Part shown: positions 8,745 to 16,721 of the stretch, piece by piece
How the letters are laid out: the number at the start of each line of letters is the position of its first letter
Position numbering within the stretch: position 1 is the stretch's first letter
From: Planosporangium thailandense
Lineage (GTDB): Bacteria > Actinomycetota > Actinomycetes > Mycobacteriales > Micromonosporaceae
Assembly (NCBI RefSeq): GCF_011947195.1
Contig: NZ_JAATVY010000004.1
Coordinates: 310,001-374,000 of the forward strand
Length of the DNA stretch: 64,000 nucleotides
Direction of reading: 5' to 3'
Program-made: the position numbers and the translations under genes
The notes under the pieces: generated by a model
What the model was told of the DNA's origin: nothing
What the model saw: the letters and a program-made list of their open reading frames with translations, nothing else
The model's database searches: none

Positions 8745-9509
8745 ATGCGTATCGCCTTCCTGAACCCCTTCGGCACCGCCGCGTACGACGAGCTGGTCAC
8801 CGACGCCCTGACCTCGGCGGCACGTGCCGACGCGGAGGTCGTGGTCCAGCACCTCGACCTCCGCCCGGAGAATATCGACTACTACGCCGCCAAGCACCTG
8901 ATCGAGGTCGGCATCATGAAGGCGGCGATCCGCGCGGAACGTGACGGCTTCGACGCGTTCGTCATCGGATGCTGCTACGACCCCGCCCTCACACAAGCCC
9001 GCGAGCTGGTGAACATCCCCGTCGTCGCGCCCCTCGAGGCATCCGTCGGCATCTCGCGCGCCTTCGGCCACAGCTTCGCCGTCGTCACCGACCATCACAA
9101 GGCAGTGCCCGAAATCGCCGACCGGATCCGGCTGTACGGCATGGAGGCGAACTGCAAGACGGTCACGTCCGTGGGCTGGTTCGTCAACGCCATGGTCCGG
9201 GACACCGAAGGCGTCGCCAAGGACGCGTACGACGCCAGCGCGCGGGTCCTGGCTGAGTCCGGCGCCGAGACGGTGATCATCGGATGCACGATCGTCTCGG
9301 CGTGCTACGAGAAGGTGGCCTCGTCCGGCAATGCGGACTACCAGAAGCTGTCGGTCATCAACCCGAACATCGTCGCCCTGAAGCAAGCCGAGGTGCTGGC
9401 CGACATGAACCGCCAGGGCCAGTACCGGATCAGCCGGGCCGCCTACTACCAACCCCTGGACCAGCACGACCCGGTTGCCGCGGCAGAGGTTTTCGACCTG
9501 CTGAGCTAG
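8745..9509 (+). CDS. Asp/Glu/hydantoin racemase superfamily protein
   Basis: ATG 8745 gives a 254-residue protein beginning MRIAFLNPFGT; the frame extends upstream to 8661 but overlaps the cupin gene. Two cysteine motifs mark the Asp/Glu-racemase fold: AFVIGCCYDPALTQARELV in the N-terminal half and VIIGCTIVSACYEKV in the C-terminal half. These supply the two-Cys (or one-Cys) proton-transfer site of hydantoin racemases, maleate isomerases and arylmalonate decarboxylases. Next to a deacetylase-like hydrolase, hydantoin or cyclic-imide chemistry is a reasonable but unproven reading. Confidence 0.85.
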   Translation: MRIAFLNPFGTAAYDELVTDALTSAARADAEVVVQHLDLRPENIDYYAAKHLIEVGIMKAAIRAERDGFDAFVIGCCYDPALTQARELVNIPVVAPLEASVGISRAFGHSFAVVTDHHKAVPEIADRIRLYGMEANCKTVTSVGWFVNAMVRDTEGVAKDAYDASARVLAESGAETVIIGCTIVSACYEKVASSGNADYQKLSVINPNIVALKQAEVLADMNRQGQYRISRAAYYQPLDQHDPVAAAEVFDLLS

Positions 9510-9563
9510 GCCACAACCGGACACCCCGGCGACGACGATCACGACAACCCGACGAGGAGCTTA

Positions 9564-10403
9564 ATGCCGTTGCACCTGCCCGAGGGAAAGCGCCTCGCGG
9601 TATCAGTCGGAGCCGACTTCGACGCGCACAGCGTCTGGCACGGCACGTTCAGATCCTCGTCCCAGACAGACCTGTCTCGGGGCGAGTTCGGTGCCATGGT
9701 GGGTGTGCCACGGCTCCTCGAGACCTTCGCGCGCCGCGGCATTACGACGACCTGGTGTGTACCGACGCATACGATGCAGACCTTCCGGTCGCAGGTCGAC
9801 GCCATCGTCGAGCATGGGCACGAGATCGGCGCCCACGGCGTCTACCATGAGTACGTCCCCAAGCTATCCCCAGATGAGGAGCGGCGGCTGCTCGATCTCC
9901 AGGTGCGGCAGCACCTAGAGCTGCTCGGCCGCCGTCCGCGCGGGTACAGGTCGCCGGCGCTCGACGTCACCGGGCGCACCCTGGAACTGCTCGCCGAGTT
10001 CGGATTCGAATGGGACTCGTCGCTTATGGGCCGCGATGTGACGCCGTATCGCCCGCGAATGGTCCAGACTGTTGACTTCGAGCACGGCAATACGTTCGGG
10101 CCGCCGAGCAAGGTCCTGGAACTCCCTGTGTCGTGGACCCTCGACGACTTCCCTGAGCTCGAGACATTCAAGGGCAATGCGCTGATGCAGTCTGCGCACG
10201 TACTTCTCCGCCGGTGGATCGATGCCTTCGACTTCGCGTACGACCGCTGTCCAGGCGGCATGCTGGCGTGGATCCTTCATCCGCAGACGATCGGGCGACC
10301 TGCGAACCTTCTGATGCTGGAACGCTTTCTGGACCACGTCCTCCAGCACGACGGAGTGTGGTTTGCGACGCTGTCCGAGATCTACGACTGCTGGACCGAC
10401 TAG
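9564..10403 (+). CDS. Polysaccharide deacetylase family hydrolase (cyclic imide/allantoinase-like type)
   Basis: This 279-residue NodB-fold protein starts at ATG 9564 after GAGGAGC. It has SVGADFDAHSVW at the first metal/catalytic Asp site, HEIGAHGVYHEY as the metal His motif, RGYRSPALDVTG as the third motif and GMLAWILHPQTIGRP as the last. It has no signal peptide, so it acts in the cytoplasm. The lack of secretion and the 'DAHSVW' loop fit the branch with HpPgdA, PuuE-type allantoinase and cyclic-imide hydrolases better than peptidoglycan deacetylases. It is the last intact gene of the operon. Confidence 0.85.
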   Translation: MPLHLPEGKRLAVSVGADFDAHSVWHGTFRSSSQTDLSRGEFGAMVGVPRLLETFARRGITTTWCVPTHTMQTFRSQVDAIVEHGHEIGAHGVYHEYVPKLSPDEERRLLDLQVRQHLELLGRRPRGYRSPALDVTGRTLELLAEFGFEWDSSLMGRDVTPYRPRMVQTVDFEHGNTFGPPSKVLELPVSWTLDDFPELETFKGNALMQSAHVLLRRWIDAFDFAYDRCPGGMLAWILHPQTIGRPANLLMLERFLDHVLQHDGVWFATLSEIYDCWTD

Positions 10404-10699
10404 GGACGGTCACCGTCGACCGGCTGCCCGGATGGGCCGCCTACCCGCGGTGGTGGCAGATCCGGGGACGGCTGTTCACGCTGGCTGCCGGTCAGGTTGG
10501 GCGGTACCGGGCCAACCTCCGTGCCACCGGCTGCCACTGCGCGCCGCAGTGGTACTACGACCAGTGGACCATCCACGTGGCCAACACTCCGGCCATTACG
10601 GACCTGTTCCTGCGGGCCCGACCCGACCGCGACATCGACGACCGGGTCCACCTTTACGGCGGCAGTCGGCGCCGTTCGACAACGGCGCCGGCTCGCTGA
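10404..10699 (+). pseudogene. Gene remnant, 3' end of an unknown protein (copy 1 of 2)
   Basis: Immediately after the hydrolase stop, a frame encodes WAAYPRWWQIRGRLFTLAAG and continues to HVANTPAITDLFLRARPDRD...VHLYGGSRRR and a TGA at 10697-10699. It has no start of its own; upstream the frame runs antiparallel to the hydrolase reading. Its last 45 codons and about 70 bases beyond the stop are repeated at 23.21-23.42 kb. I do not recognise the family. It looks like the tail of a gene carried by the mobile elements, cut at its 5' end. The following 166 bases (10700-10865) hold no gene. Confidence 0.55.
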
Positions 10700-10865
10700 C
10701 GGCCGGGGCCGGTGGCCCATCACTTCCGGCCGCTCCGTGGAGGCGTGAGGGTGGGGAAGTGCCTGGCCGTGGCCTGGCAACCGGCCGAAATTCCCGTGAC
10801 GCGCCGCAGTCGCCATAGGTAGCGTCGGCACGATCATTCGCAGCAAGTAAGGGCGGGAGTCACCG

Positions 10866-11155
10866 GTGAGGCGTCGGTCGCCGCAGGGGGTGGCGTTGAG
10901 CTACGCCCGGGACTGCCGCAACGTTTACGGCGAGAACGACAAGAGCTCGCGCGCGAGCATCCGGCGCAACAAGCGGTTCCCACACCGGGCCAACCGGCGC
11001 CACGACCGCCAGACCCTCACCGCGTGTATCGGCGCCCCGCCCCGGACGTCGACGAAGCCGTCGAGGTACGGATCCGCGGGCGGCGACGCGCATCCTGGCG
11101 GAAATCGCCAGACCTCCCGCTGGGCATGGTCGTCACGTCACGGCGGGCCGGGTGA
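10866..11155 (+). pseudogene. Small basic conserved-type protein with frameshift
   Basis: GTG 10866 opens a frame encoding a very basic protein with YARDCRNVYGENDKSSRASI and RNKRFPHRANRRHDRQ. Around 11037-11045 the coding pattern moves to another frame, which continues DVDEAVEVRIRGRRRASWRK and stops with TGA at 11153-11155. Joined, the two parts give about 96 residues, so a single frameshift splits the gene. The function is unknown. Its position between the operon relic and the first att module suggests it was cargo or backbone of an integrated element. Confidence 0.5.
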
Positions 11156-11189
11156 ACGCCGAGCGCCCGTCGGCGGCGGCCATGACCCT

Positions 11190-11440
11190 TTGGGGTGTCA
11201 AAACCCTGGCATCGTGGGTGGCCTGGGCTTCTATGCGGCTCGTTCGTATCGCCGAGAACGGATCGACGTCTGATCCGCTTGTTGGTGAGGTCGACGTCGG
11301 GACGGTCGGACCGCGGCGGCTGTAGGTGCAGGGACCGGTGGGATTTTGCAGGCGGTGATGCCGGCGTCGGCGAGCACGGCATCGAAGGTGGTGGTGAACT
11401 GCCCGACGCGGTCCCGCGGCGACAGCCGGCCACGGGTCGG
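11190..11440 (-). pseudogene. IS transposase remnant with internal deletion
   Basis: Read leftward, this stretch encodes FDAVLADAGITACKIPP and then, after a deletion, a shifted C-terminal tail ending RRYERAA. Both pieces match parts of the intact transposase at 34.87-35.94 kb: the FDTVLADAGITVCKIPP core segment and the C-terminal HERIRLRSVLGG...YERAA end. The left edge (11190) coincides with the same terminal sequence found at 22164 and 34832. The element is dead and lies directly left of the first att module. Confidence 0.75.
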
Positions 11441-11481
11441 ACTCGTCGCCCAATGCCCGGGCTGGACCGGGCCGAGGGCGG

Positions 11482-11735
11482 GGGAGCAGAATGGGAGCAG
11501 CGGGGCGCTTCCAACGGCGTTGAACGGCGTTCGACCGGTTTGAGCTGCGCGCATCGTCTCGGCGTGACCTGCGGGTTCTCGTGTTTGCGCAGGTCAGCGC
11601 ATGATCGGATTTTCGTTGACACGGAAGAGGTCACTGGTTCAAACCCAGTATCGCCCACCAAAACTGCAGGTCAAGGTGATGATCGCCGATCTTACTGATT
11701 GGCGATCATCTGTTTTTGGGAGCAGTTTTGCTCCC
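11482..11735 (+). other. att module 1: tRNA-Val 3'-half repeat with integrase arm-type repeats
   Basis: The core at 11616-11663 is the 3' half of a tRNA: anticodon loop TTGACAC (anticodon GAC, valine), 3' anticodon strand GGAAG, variable loop, T-arm ACUGG-UUCAAAC-CCAGU, acceptor strand AUCGCCC and ACCA. The 5' half is absent. GGGAGCA heptamers flank it: direct repeats at 11482-11488 and 11493-11499, and an inverted pair at 11718-11724 and 11729-11735. Such repeats look like integrase arm sites. The core is identical to those at 22743 and 34646. An integrase remnant starts just to the right. Confidence 0.85.
11679..11717 (+). terminator. Stem-loop with T tract after att module 1
   Basis: ATGATCGCC (11679-11687) pairs with GGCGATCAT (11701-11709), followed by TGTTTTT. 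This is the position and form of a rho-independent terminator downstream of a tRNA gene. Equivalent stems with different base pairs follow the other three att cores. Confidence 0.8.
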
Positions 11736-11775
11736 ACGGTAACGACCGAACCTGGATGTACGGATTGCGTAGTGA

Positions 11776-11844
11776 TCACCAGCGGCCGTGGCTGTTGCGG
11801 TAGCGCACGCGGAAACTGTTGCCGCGTCGTTCTACCCATGCCAT
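11776..11844 (-). pseudogene. Tyrosine integrase remnant (N-terminus joined to last residues)
   Basis: ATG at 11844 opens a 22-codon frame MAWVERRGNSFRVRYRNSHGRW ending in TGA. The first part has the look of the N-terminal arm-binding strand of actinomycete tyrosine integrases. The end (..GRW-stop) stands where the integrase tails ..GGHW and ..GGYW stand next to att modules 2 and 3, so almost the whole gene has been deleted. The excisionase relic lies just upstream in the same direction, the usual xis-int-att order. Confidence 0.55.
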
Positions 11845-11939
11845 GGGCTGCTCCCATTCGATGTGTGGTCGTCGGTGGGTGCATGGACGCTTCGCTGGCG
11901 GCCGGGTGGCAAGTCGCGATCCCGGACCGTGGGCGGGGT

Positions 11940-12205
11940 CTTTCGCCGGCCACGCCGGCCGACCGCGGGACGGGCGGAGGCGGCGACGATCGCGGCGAGG
12001 TCGGTGGGGGAGAAGCGCAGGTGCTTGCCCAGGAACGTGCACGGCACCCCGCGCGGTGGCCTTCCTGCGCAACCAGGACTCACGCACGCGCACCCGCTGC
12101 GCGGCCTCGGCGGGGGGTGTAGAGCAGCGCGTCGTTGGCAGACGGGCCGCTGGCTGGTCGGGGTGTGGGGTGGGCGGATCGGCGTGCCTGGGATGGCGTA
12201 GCCAT
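11940..12205 (-). pseudogene. Excisionase-like MerR/HTH gene with two frameshifts
   Basis: ATG 12205 follows an AAGGAG ribosome site. Joining three frames gives ...ANDALLYTP / PAEAAQRVRVRESWLRRKAT / VPCTFLGKHLRFSPTDLAAI. This is the pattern of winged-helix excisionases (TPEEAAxxLRVxxSWLRRK...GKHLRFSxxDL) of actinomycete integrative elements. Two frameshifts, near 12110 and 12050, disrupt it. With the integrase remnant 100 bases downstream and the att core beyond, it marks the int-xis end of a decayed element. Confidence 0.65.
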
Positions 12206-12567
12206 GAACGGTCTCCTTGCGAGAGCGGGATGAGACTGCCGGTTGCCTTGTCGGGCATGAATAAGCGGCCGACGCCCTGGGCATCGGCCGCTGCCGTGTG
12301 TGAGGTGGGCCGGGTGGTCGATAGCGACGAGTCGATCGATCGATGAGGCTGTGCGGTTAGCTGCGCTTCTTGCGATGTGCACCGTGCGAGTTGGTGGGGG
12401 CCGCTGACGGTGCGAATCGGACGGATATGGGACGCCGTCACGGAATGGCGCTGTAGATGACGGCATCCGAGCGGGTATCGGGTGTGCCGTCCAGTGGGGC
12501 GTCTCAGTGCCTGTGAAATAACGGGTTCAGGCTGCTCGGGGCGGTCGGGTGGGTGGTTTGCGCTGGC

Positions 12568-12807
12568 GGGCAGGCGCCGGGTCATGATGATGATCATCGT
12601 CCATTGGACCATCGCGGCATGGTGGTCGGGACGGCGCTCGTAGTCGCGGACGGTGCGGCGGCAGCGGTTGATCCAGGCCAGGGTTCTCTCCACGACCCAT
12701 CTGCGCGGCAGGACCTGGAAGCCGATCTGGCCGGCGAGCTTGTGCACGACGGTGACGGTCAGCCGCAGCGTGGCCCGGGCCCAGCCGACCAGCGCGCCGG
12801 CGTAGCC
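12568..12807 (-). pseudogene. IS5-type transposase C-terminal fragment
   Basis: About 80 codons read GYAGALVGWARATLRLTVTVV, then GFQVLPRRWVVERTLAWINR, then RRTVRDYERRPDHHAAMVQW. This is the C-terminal end of the IS5/IS1182-like group, in which the RRWVVERTxAW motif holds the catalytic Glu. It is fused in frame to the start of an LLM oxidoreductase gene at codon 88/89, so the open frame from 13071 to 11776 is a chimera, not a single protein. The rest of the IS is missing. Confidence 0.75.
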
Positions 12808-13071
12808 GGTCGCCGCGGCCTGGGCGGCGATCGCCAGGTGGATCCGCATGCTCGGGCAGGTCACCGCGGTGGTGATCGGCAGCGAGCAGACCTGGCTGAG
12901 CGCGCTGATCATCGACCAGACGAACGGGCACTGACCCTGCTCCTCCAGCCAGGGGTGGACGTGGCCGGAGATCCACAGCCCCTCGACGCCGGCCCGCTCG
13001 GCCGCCCTGGCCCGCTCGATCAGGTCAGCCGGCCCGTTCTCTTCACACGACAGGATGTACCCGAGCTTCAT
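12808..13071 (-). pseudogene. Truncated LLM-class (F420/FMN) oxidoreductase N-terminus
   Basis: From ATG 13071 the first 88 codons encode MKLGYILSCEENGPADLIE, ARAAERAGVEGLWISGHVHPW and PITTAVTCPSMRIHLAIAAQ. This is the beta1-alpha1 to beta4 region of luciferase-like, often F420-dependent, dehydrogenases. Full-length members have about 320 residues. The gene is cut at ATG..codon 88 by the IS5-like fragment and cannot make an active enzyme. It is divergent from the malic enzyme gene, with 244 bases between the starts. Confidence 0.75.
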
Positions 13072-13190
13072 GCCGCCCGGCTACCCGCCACCAATCACCT
13101 ATGCGGCCGGCTGCCCTGGCTGCCACCGCCGCCAGGGACCGGGACAACGTCGCCAATTCCATCCCTCGTGCTCGGCAAACGGTGTATCCG

Positions 13191-13203
13191 ACCCCTGCGG
13201 GGT
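13191..13203. promoter_or_regulatory. Palindrome upstream of malic enzyme gene
   Basis: ACCCC-TGC-GGGGT is a perfect 5-bp inverted repeat in the 244-base divergent intergenic region between the LLM relic and the malic enzyme gene, about 113 bases before its ATG. It could be an operator; no regulator family can be named from the sequence. Confidence 0.3.
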
Positions 13204-13315
13204 AGGGACATCGGGTTCACCGTGGGGCATGTACCTGCGGCGACGGCAACGAGATCAAAAGACTCCTCACAGCGGCGAACCGGTAAGCCTGAGCGTCCCG
13301 AAAGGAAGTGTTCGC

Positions 13316-15031
13316 ATGACCGCCGCGACTTTGGTGTCAACGAAGCGGAAGTTCCGGGTCGAGGATGGCGGTTATGTCACCACGGCGCGCGGGGCGGAGG
13401 TACTCGACACTCCGCTGCTGAACAAGGGCACCGCGTTCACCCCGCAGGAGCGGCAGGCCCTGGGGCTGGAGGGGCTGCTGCCGTCGGCCGTGCAGACCTT
13501 GGAGGACCAGGTCAGGCGGGTGTACCAGGAGTATCACGAACAGCCGAGCGACCTGCACAAGAACATCTTTCTGGCGATGCTGCAGGACAACAGCGAGGTG
13601 CTGTTCTTTCGACTGCTGGCCGGACACCTGCGGGAGATGCTGCCGGTCGTCTACGACCCGACCGTGGGCCAGGCGATCAAGCACTACAGCCACGAGTACC
13701 GCCGTCCGCGTGGGGTGTACCTGTCGGTCGACGCACCGGACCGGATCGAGGCGGCCTTCGCCGACCTGGGGCTGGGCGCCGGCGACGTCGACCTGATCGT
13801 CGCCTCCGACGCCGAGGAGATTCTCGGCATCGGCGACTGGGGCGTCGGCGGGATCGACATCGCCGTGGGCAAGCTCGCCGTCTACACCGCCGCGGCCGGC
13901 ATCGACCCGGCGCGGGTGATCCCGGTGTCGCTGGACGTCGGCACCGACAACCCGCACCTGCTGCAGGATCCGAACTACCTGGGCAACCGGCACGCCCGGG
14001 TGCGCGGCCAGCGCTACGACGACTTCATCGACGCGTACGTACGGGCGGCGACCCGGCTCTTCCCCCATGCGCTGCTGCACTGGCAGGACTTCGGCCCAAG
14101 CAACGGCCGGCGGATCCTGGAGCGCTACCGGGACCGGGTCTGCACCTTCAACGACGACATGCAGGGCACCGGCGCCATCGTGCTCAGCGCGGCGCTCAGC
14201 GCGGTCAAGGTGGCGGGGACCCGCATGCGCGACCAGCGGATCCTCATCTTCGGCGCCGGCACGGCCGGTATCGGCATCGCCGACCAGCTGCGGGACGCCA
14301 TGGCGCGCGACGGCCTCGACCGGGACACCGCGACCCGCCAGGTCTGGTGTGTGGACAAGCAGGGCCTGCTCACCGACGACATGACCGACCTGCGCGACTT
14401 CCAGGTCCCGTACGCCCGCCCGGCCGGTGAGGTCGCCGGCTGGGCCCGCGACGGCCGCATCGATCTGGCCGAGGCCGTCGCCCGCGTCCGGCCGACCATG
14501 CTGATCGGCACCTCGACCGCGCACCGCGCGTTCACCGAACCGATCGTCAAGGAGATGGCCCGGCACGTCGACCGACCGATCATCTTCCCACTGTCCAACC
14601 CCACCGAGCGCATCGAGGCGATGCCCAGCGACCTGATCCCGTGGACCGACGGCCGCGGCCTGGTCGCCACCGGCATCCCGGTGCCGCCGGTCACCTACCG
14701 GGGTGTCACGTACGCCATCGGACAGGCCAACAACGCCCTGCTCTACCCCGGGCTGGGCTTGGGCGCCATCGTGGCCCGGGCGACGAAGATCAGCGACGGG
14801 ATGTTCCACGCCGCCGCCGACGCGGTCGCCGGCCTGGTGGACGTGAGCACCCCGGGCGCGTCGCTGCTGCCGCAGGTGGAGAACCTGCGCGATGTGTCGG
14901 CCACGGTCGGAGCTGCTGTTGCCGAGCAGGCCGCCACCGAAGGCCTCGCTCGTACCAGGCTGACCGACGCCGCACGTCAGGTCCGCGACGCCATGTGGCA
15001 GCCCGAGTACCGCCCGATCAAGGCGGGGTGA
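13316..15031 (+). CDS. NAD-dependent malic enzyme
   Basis: ATG 13316 behind AAAGGAAG gives 571 residues, the length of the large (SfcA/MaeA-type) malic enzymes. Visible landmarks are the N-terminal TPQERQALGLEGLLP, the YSHEYRRPRGVYLS region, GIGDWGVGGIDIAVGKLAVYTAAAGI (signature 1), QDFGPSNGRRILERYR and NDDMQGTGAIV (metal site). The Rossmann motif is LIFGAGTAGIGIADQL, and the end is PLSNPTERIEA. It oxidatively decarboxylates malate to pyruvate. The fumarase gene follows after 5 bases, so the pair converts fumarate to pyruvate. The frame extends upstream to 13055 without protein-like sequence. Confidence 0.95.
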   Translation: MTAATLVSTKRKFRVEDGGYVTTARGAEVLDTPLLNKGTAFTPQERQALGLEGLLPSAVQTLEDQVRRVYQEYHEQPSDLHKNIFLAMLQDNSEVLFFRLLAGHLREMLPVVYDPTVGQAIKHYSHEYRRPRGVYLSVDAPDRIEAAFADLGLGAGDVDLIVASDAEEILGIGDWGVGGIDIAVGKLAVYTAAAGIDPARVIPVSLDVGTDNPHLLQDPNYLGNRHARVRGQRYDDFIDAYVRAATRLFPHALLHWQDFGPSNGRRILERYRDRVCTFNDDMQGTGAIVLSAALSAVKVAGTRMRDQRILIFGAGTAGIGIADQLRDAMARDGLDRDTATRQVWCVDKQGLLTDDMTDLRDFQVPYARPAGEVAGWARDGRIDLAEAVARVRPTMLIGTSTAHRAFTEPIVKEMARHVDRPIIFPLSNPTERIEAMPSDLIPWTDGRGLVATGIPVPPVTYRGVTYAIGQANNALLYPGLGLGAIVARATKISDGMFHAAADAVAGLVDVSTPGASLLPQVENLRDVSATVGAAVAEQAATEGLARTRLTDAARQVRDAMWQPEYRPIKAG

Positions 15032-15036
15032 GTGAG

Positions 15037-16515
15037 ATGACCACCCGCCAGAAGACCCGCGAGCAGGCACCCACCATCCACGACGTGCCCATCGGCATCC
15101 GCGCCACCGGCACCCGCACCGAGACCGACTCCCTCGGCGCCGTGGAGGTCCCGGCCGACCACTACTGGGGCGCGCAGACGCAGCGCTCGCTGGAGCACTT
15201 CGACATCGGCGACGACCGGATGCCCAAGGAGGTCTACCACGCCTACGGCTACGTCAAGAAGGCGGCGGCGATGGTCAACGCCCGCGCCGGACGGCTGCCC
15301 GGCTGGAAGGCCGACCTGATCGCCCGGGTCGCCGACGAGGTGATCGCCGGCAAGCTGGACGGCGAGTTTCCGCTCTACGTCTGGCAGACCGGCTCCGGCA
15401 CCCAGTCCAACATGAACGTCAACGAAGTCATCGCCAACCGGGCGATCCAGCTCGTCGGCGGCGAACTGGGCAGCAAGACCCCGGTACACCCCAACGACGA
15501 CGTCAACATGGGGCAGTCGTCCAACGACACCTTCCCGACCGCGATGCACATCGCCGCCGTGACCGCCATCGAAGAGCACCTGGTGCCGGCACTCATCCGG
15601 CTGCACGACGCGACCGCGGAGAAGAGCCGGCAGTGGGCCGACGTCGTCAAGATCGGGCGTACCCACCTAGAGGACGCCACCCCGCTGACCGTCGGCCAGG
15701 AGTGGTCGGGCTACGCCGCCCAACTCGAAGACGCGGGCACCCACCTCACCGCCACCATGGCCGGCCTGTACCGACTGGCCATGGGCGGCACCGCCGTCGG
15801 CACCGGGCTGAACGCCCCACCCGGCTTCGATGCGGCCACCGCCAGGCTGATAGCCGAGCTGACCGGCCGGCCGTTCGTCACCGCACCCAACAAGTTCGCC
15901 GCCCAAGCCTCCCTCGACCCGCTCGTGCGCACCTCCGCTGCCATTCGCGGCGTCGCCACGGCGCTGTTCAAGTTCGCCAACGACGTGCGCTGGCTCGGCT
16001 CCGGACCGCGCACCGGCCTGCACGAGCTGAACCTGCCGGCCAACGAGCCAGGCTCCTCGATCATGCCGGGCAAGGTCAACCCCACCCAGGCCGAGGCCAT
16101 GCTCATGGTCTGCATCCAGGTCGCCGGCTGCGACGCCGCCGTCGGCATGGCCGGCAACGAGGGCAACTTCGAACTCAACGCGTTCCGACCGATCATCATC
16201 GACAACGTGCTGCACTCGATCCGGATCCTCGCCGACGCCGCCGACCACTTCCGCCGGTTCCTCGTCGAGGGCGCCCAGGTGGACGACGAGCAGTTGCGGC
16301 GCAACGTCGACCGCTCGGTCATGATGGTCACCGCGCTCTCCCCGGTGATCGGCTACGACCGGGCGTCCGAGATCGCCCACCTGGCTATCGACAACGACCT
16401 GCCCCTCAAGCAAGCCGCACTCCAGTGCGGCGTCAGCGAGGACCTGTACAACCGGGTCGTCGTACCCGTCGACATGACCCGGCCCGGCAGCGCCGACACG
16501 GCAGCAACGCGCTGA
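15037..16515 (+). CDS. fumC: Fumarate hydratase class II
   Basis: The 492-residue protein belongs to the fumarase/aspartase superfamily. It contains WQTGSGTQSNMNVNEVIANRA, HPNDDVNMGQSSNDTFPTAMHIA, KIGRTHLEDATPLTVGQEWSGY and the mobile-loop signature GSSIMPGKVNPTQAEA; the first three are those of class II fumarase. ATG 15037 follows GGTGAG; a GTG at 15028 overlaps the malic enzyme stop and is also possible. The N-terminal 30 residues are an extension before the conserved core. Coupling with malic enzyme suggests a fumarate to malate to pyruvate route carried as island cargo. Confidence 0.94.
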   Translation: MTTRQKTREQAPTIHDVPIGIRATGTRTETDSLGAVEVPADHYWGAQTQRSLEHFDIGDDRMPKEVYHAYGYVKKAAAMVNARAGRLPGWKADLIARVADEVIAGKLDGEFPLYVWQTGSGTQSNMNVNEVIANRAIQLVGGELGSKTPVHPNDDVNMGQSSNDTFPTAMHIAAVTAIEEHLVPALIRLHDATAEKSRQWADVVKIGRTHLEDATPLTVGQEWSGYAAQLEDAGTHLTATMAGLYRLAMGGTAVGTGLNAPPGFDAATARLIAELTGRPFVTAPNKFAAQASLDPLVRTSAAIRGVATALFKFANDVRWLGSGPRTGLHELNLPANEPGSSIMPGKVNPTQAEAMLMVCIQVAGCDAAVGMAGNEGNFELNAFRPIIIDNVLHSIRILADAADHFRRFLVEGAQVDDEQLRRNVDRSVMMVTALSPVIGYDRASEIAHLAIDNDLPLKQAALQCGVSEDLYNRVVVPVDMTRPGSADTAATR

Positions 16516-16721
16516 GGTCCACCGACACGAGCGACGCGGTGCGGGGCCACATGAGGAGTCGTTCTGTGCGCCCCGAGGGAGGGTTCGCCGGTCAGCAGGC
16601 AGCGCGAGCCCGCGCGGACACGCGCACGGGAACGACGATGACCGGCGCACCTGTGCTGGTCATGCACGTGCCGGACCCGCCATGAGGAGAAGACGTCAAG
16701 CGGGTACCTCGAGCCGATCGG

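Noticed and set aside
11017-11661. Leftward frame with GDTGFEPVTSSVS across att module 1 (also at 22435-22806, 34335-34691 and 43189-43410)
   Set aside because: The peptide is simply the antisense translation of the tRNA 3' half; this is a well-known false protein.
13191-13240. DosR/DevR-type box before malic enzyme (TAGGGACATCGGG)
   Set aside because: Only one half-site resembles GGGAC; the clear symmetry is ACCCC-TGC-GGGGT, which does not fit that regulator.
13337-15070. 577-codon leftward frame opposite malic enzyme
   Set aside because: Antisense shadow of a clear enzyme gene; composition rich in Arg, Gly, Val and Asp with no domain.
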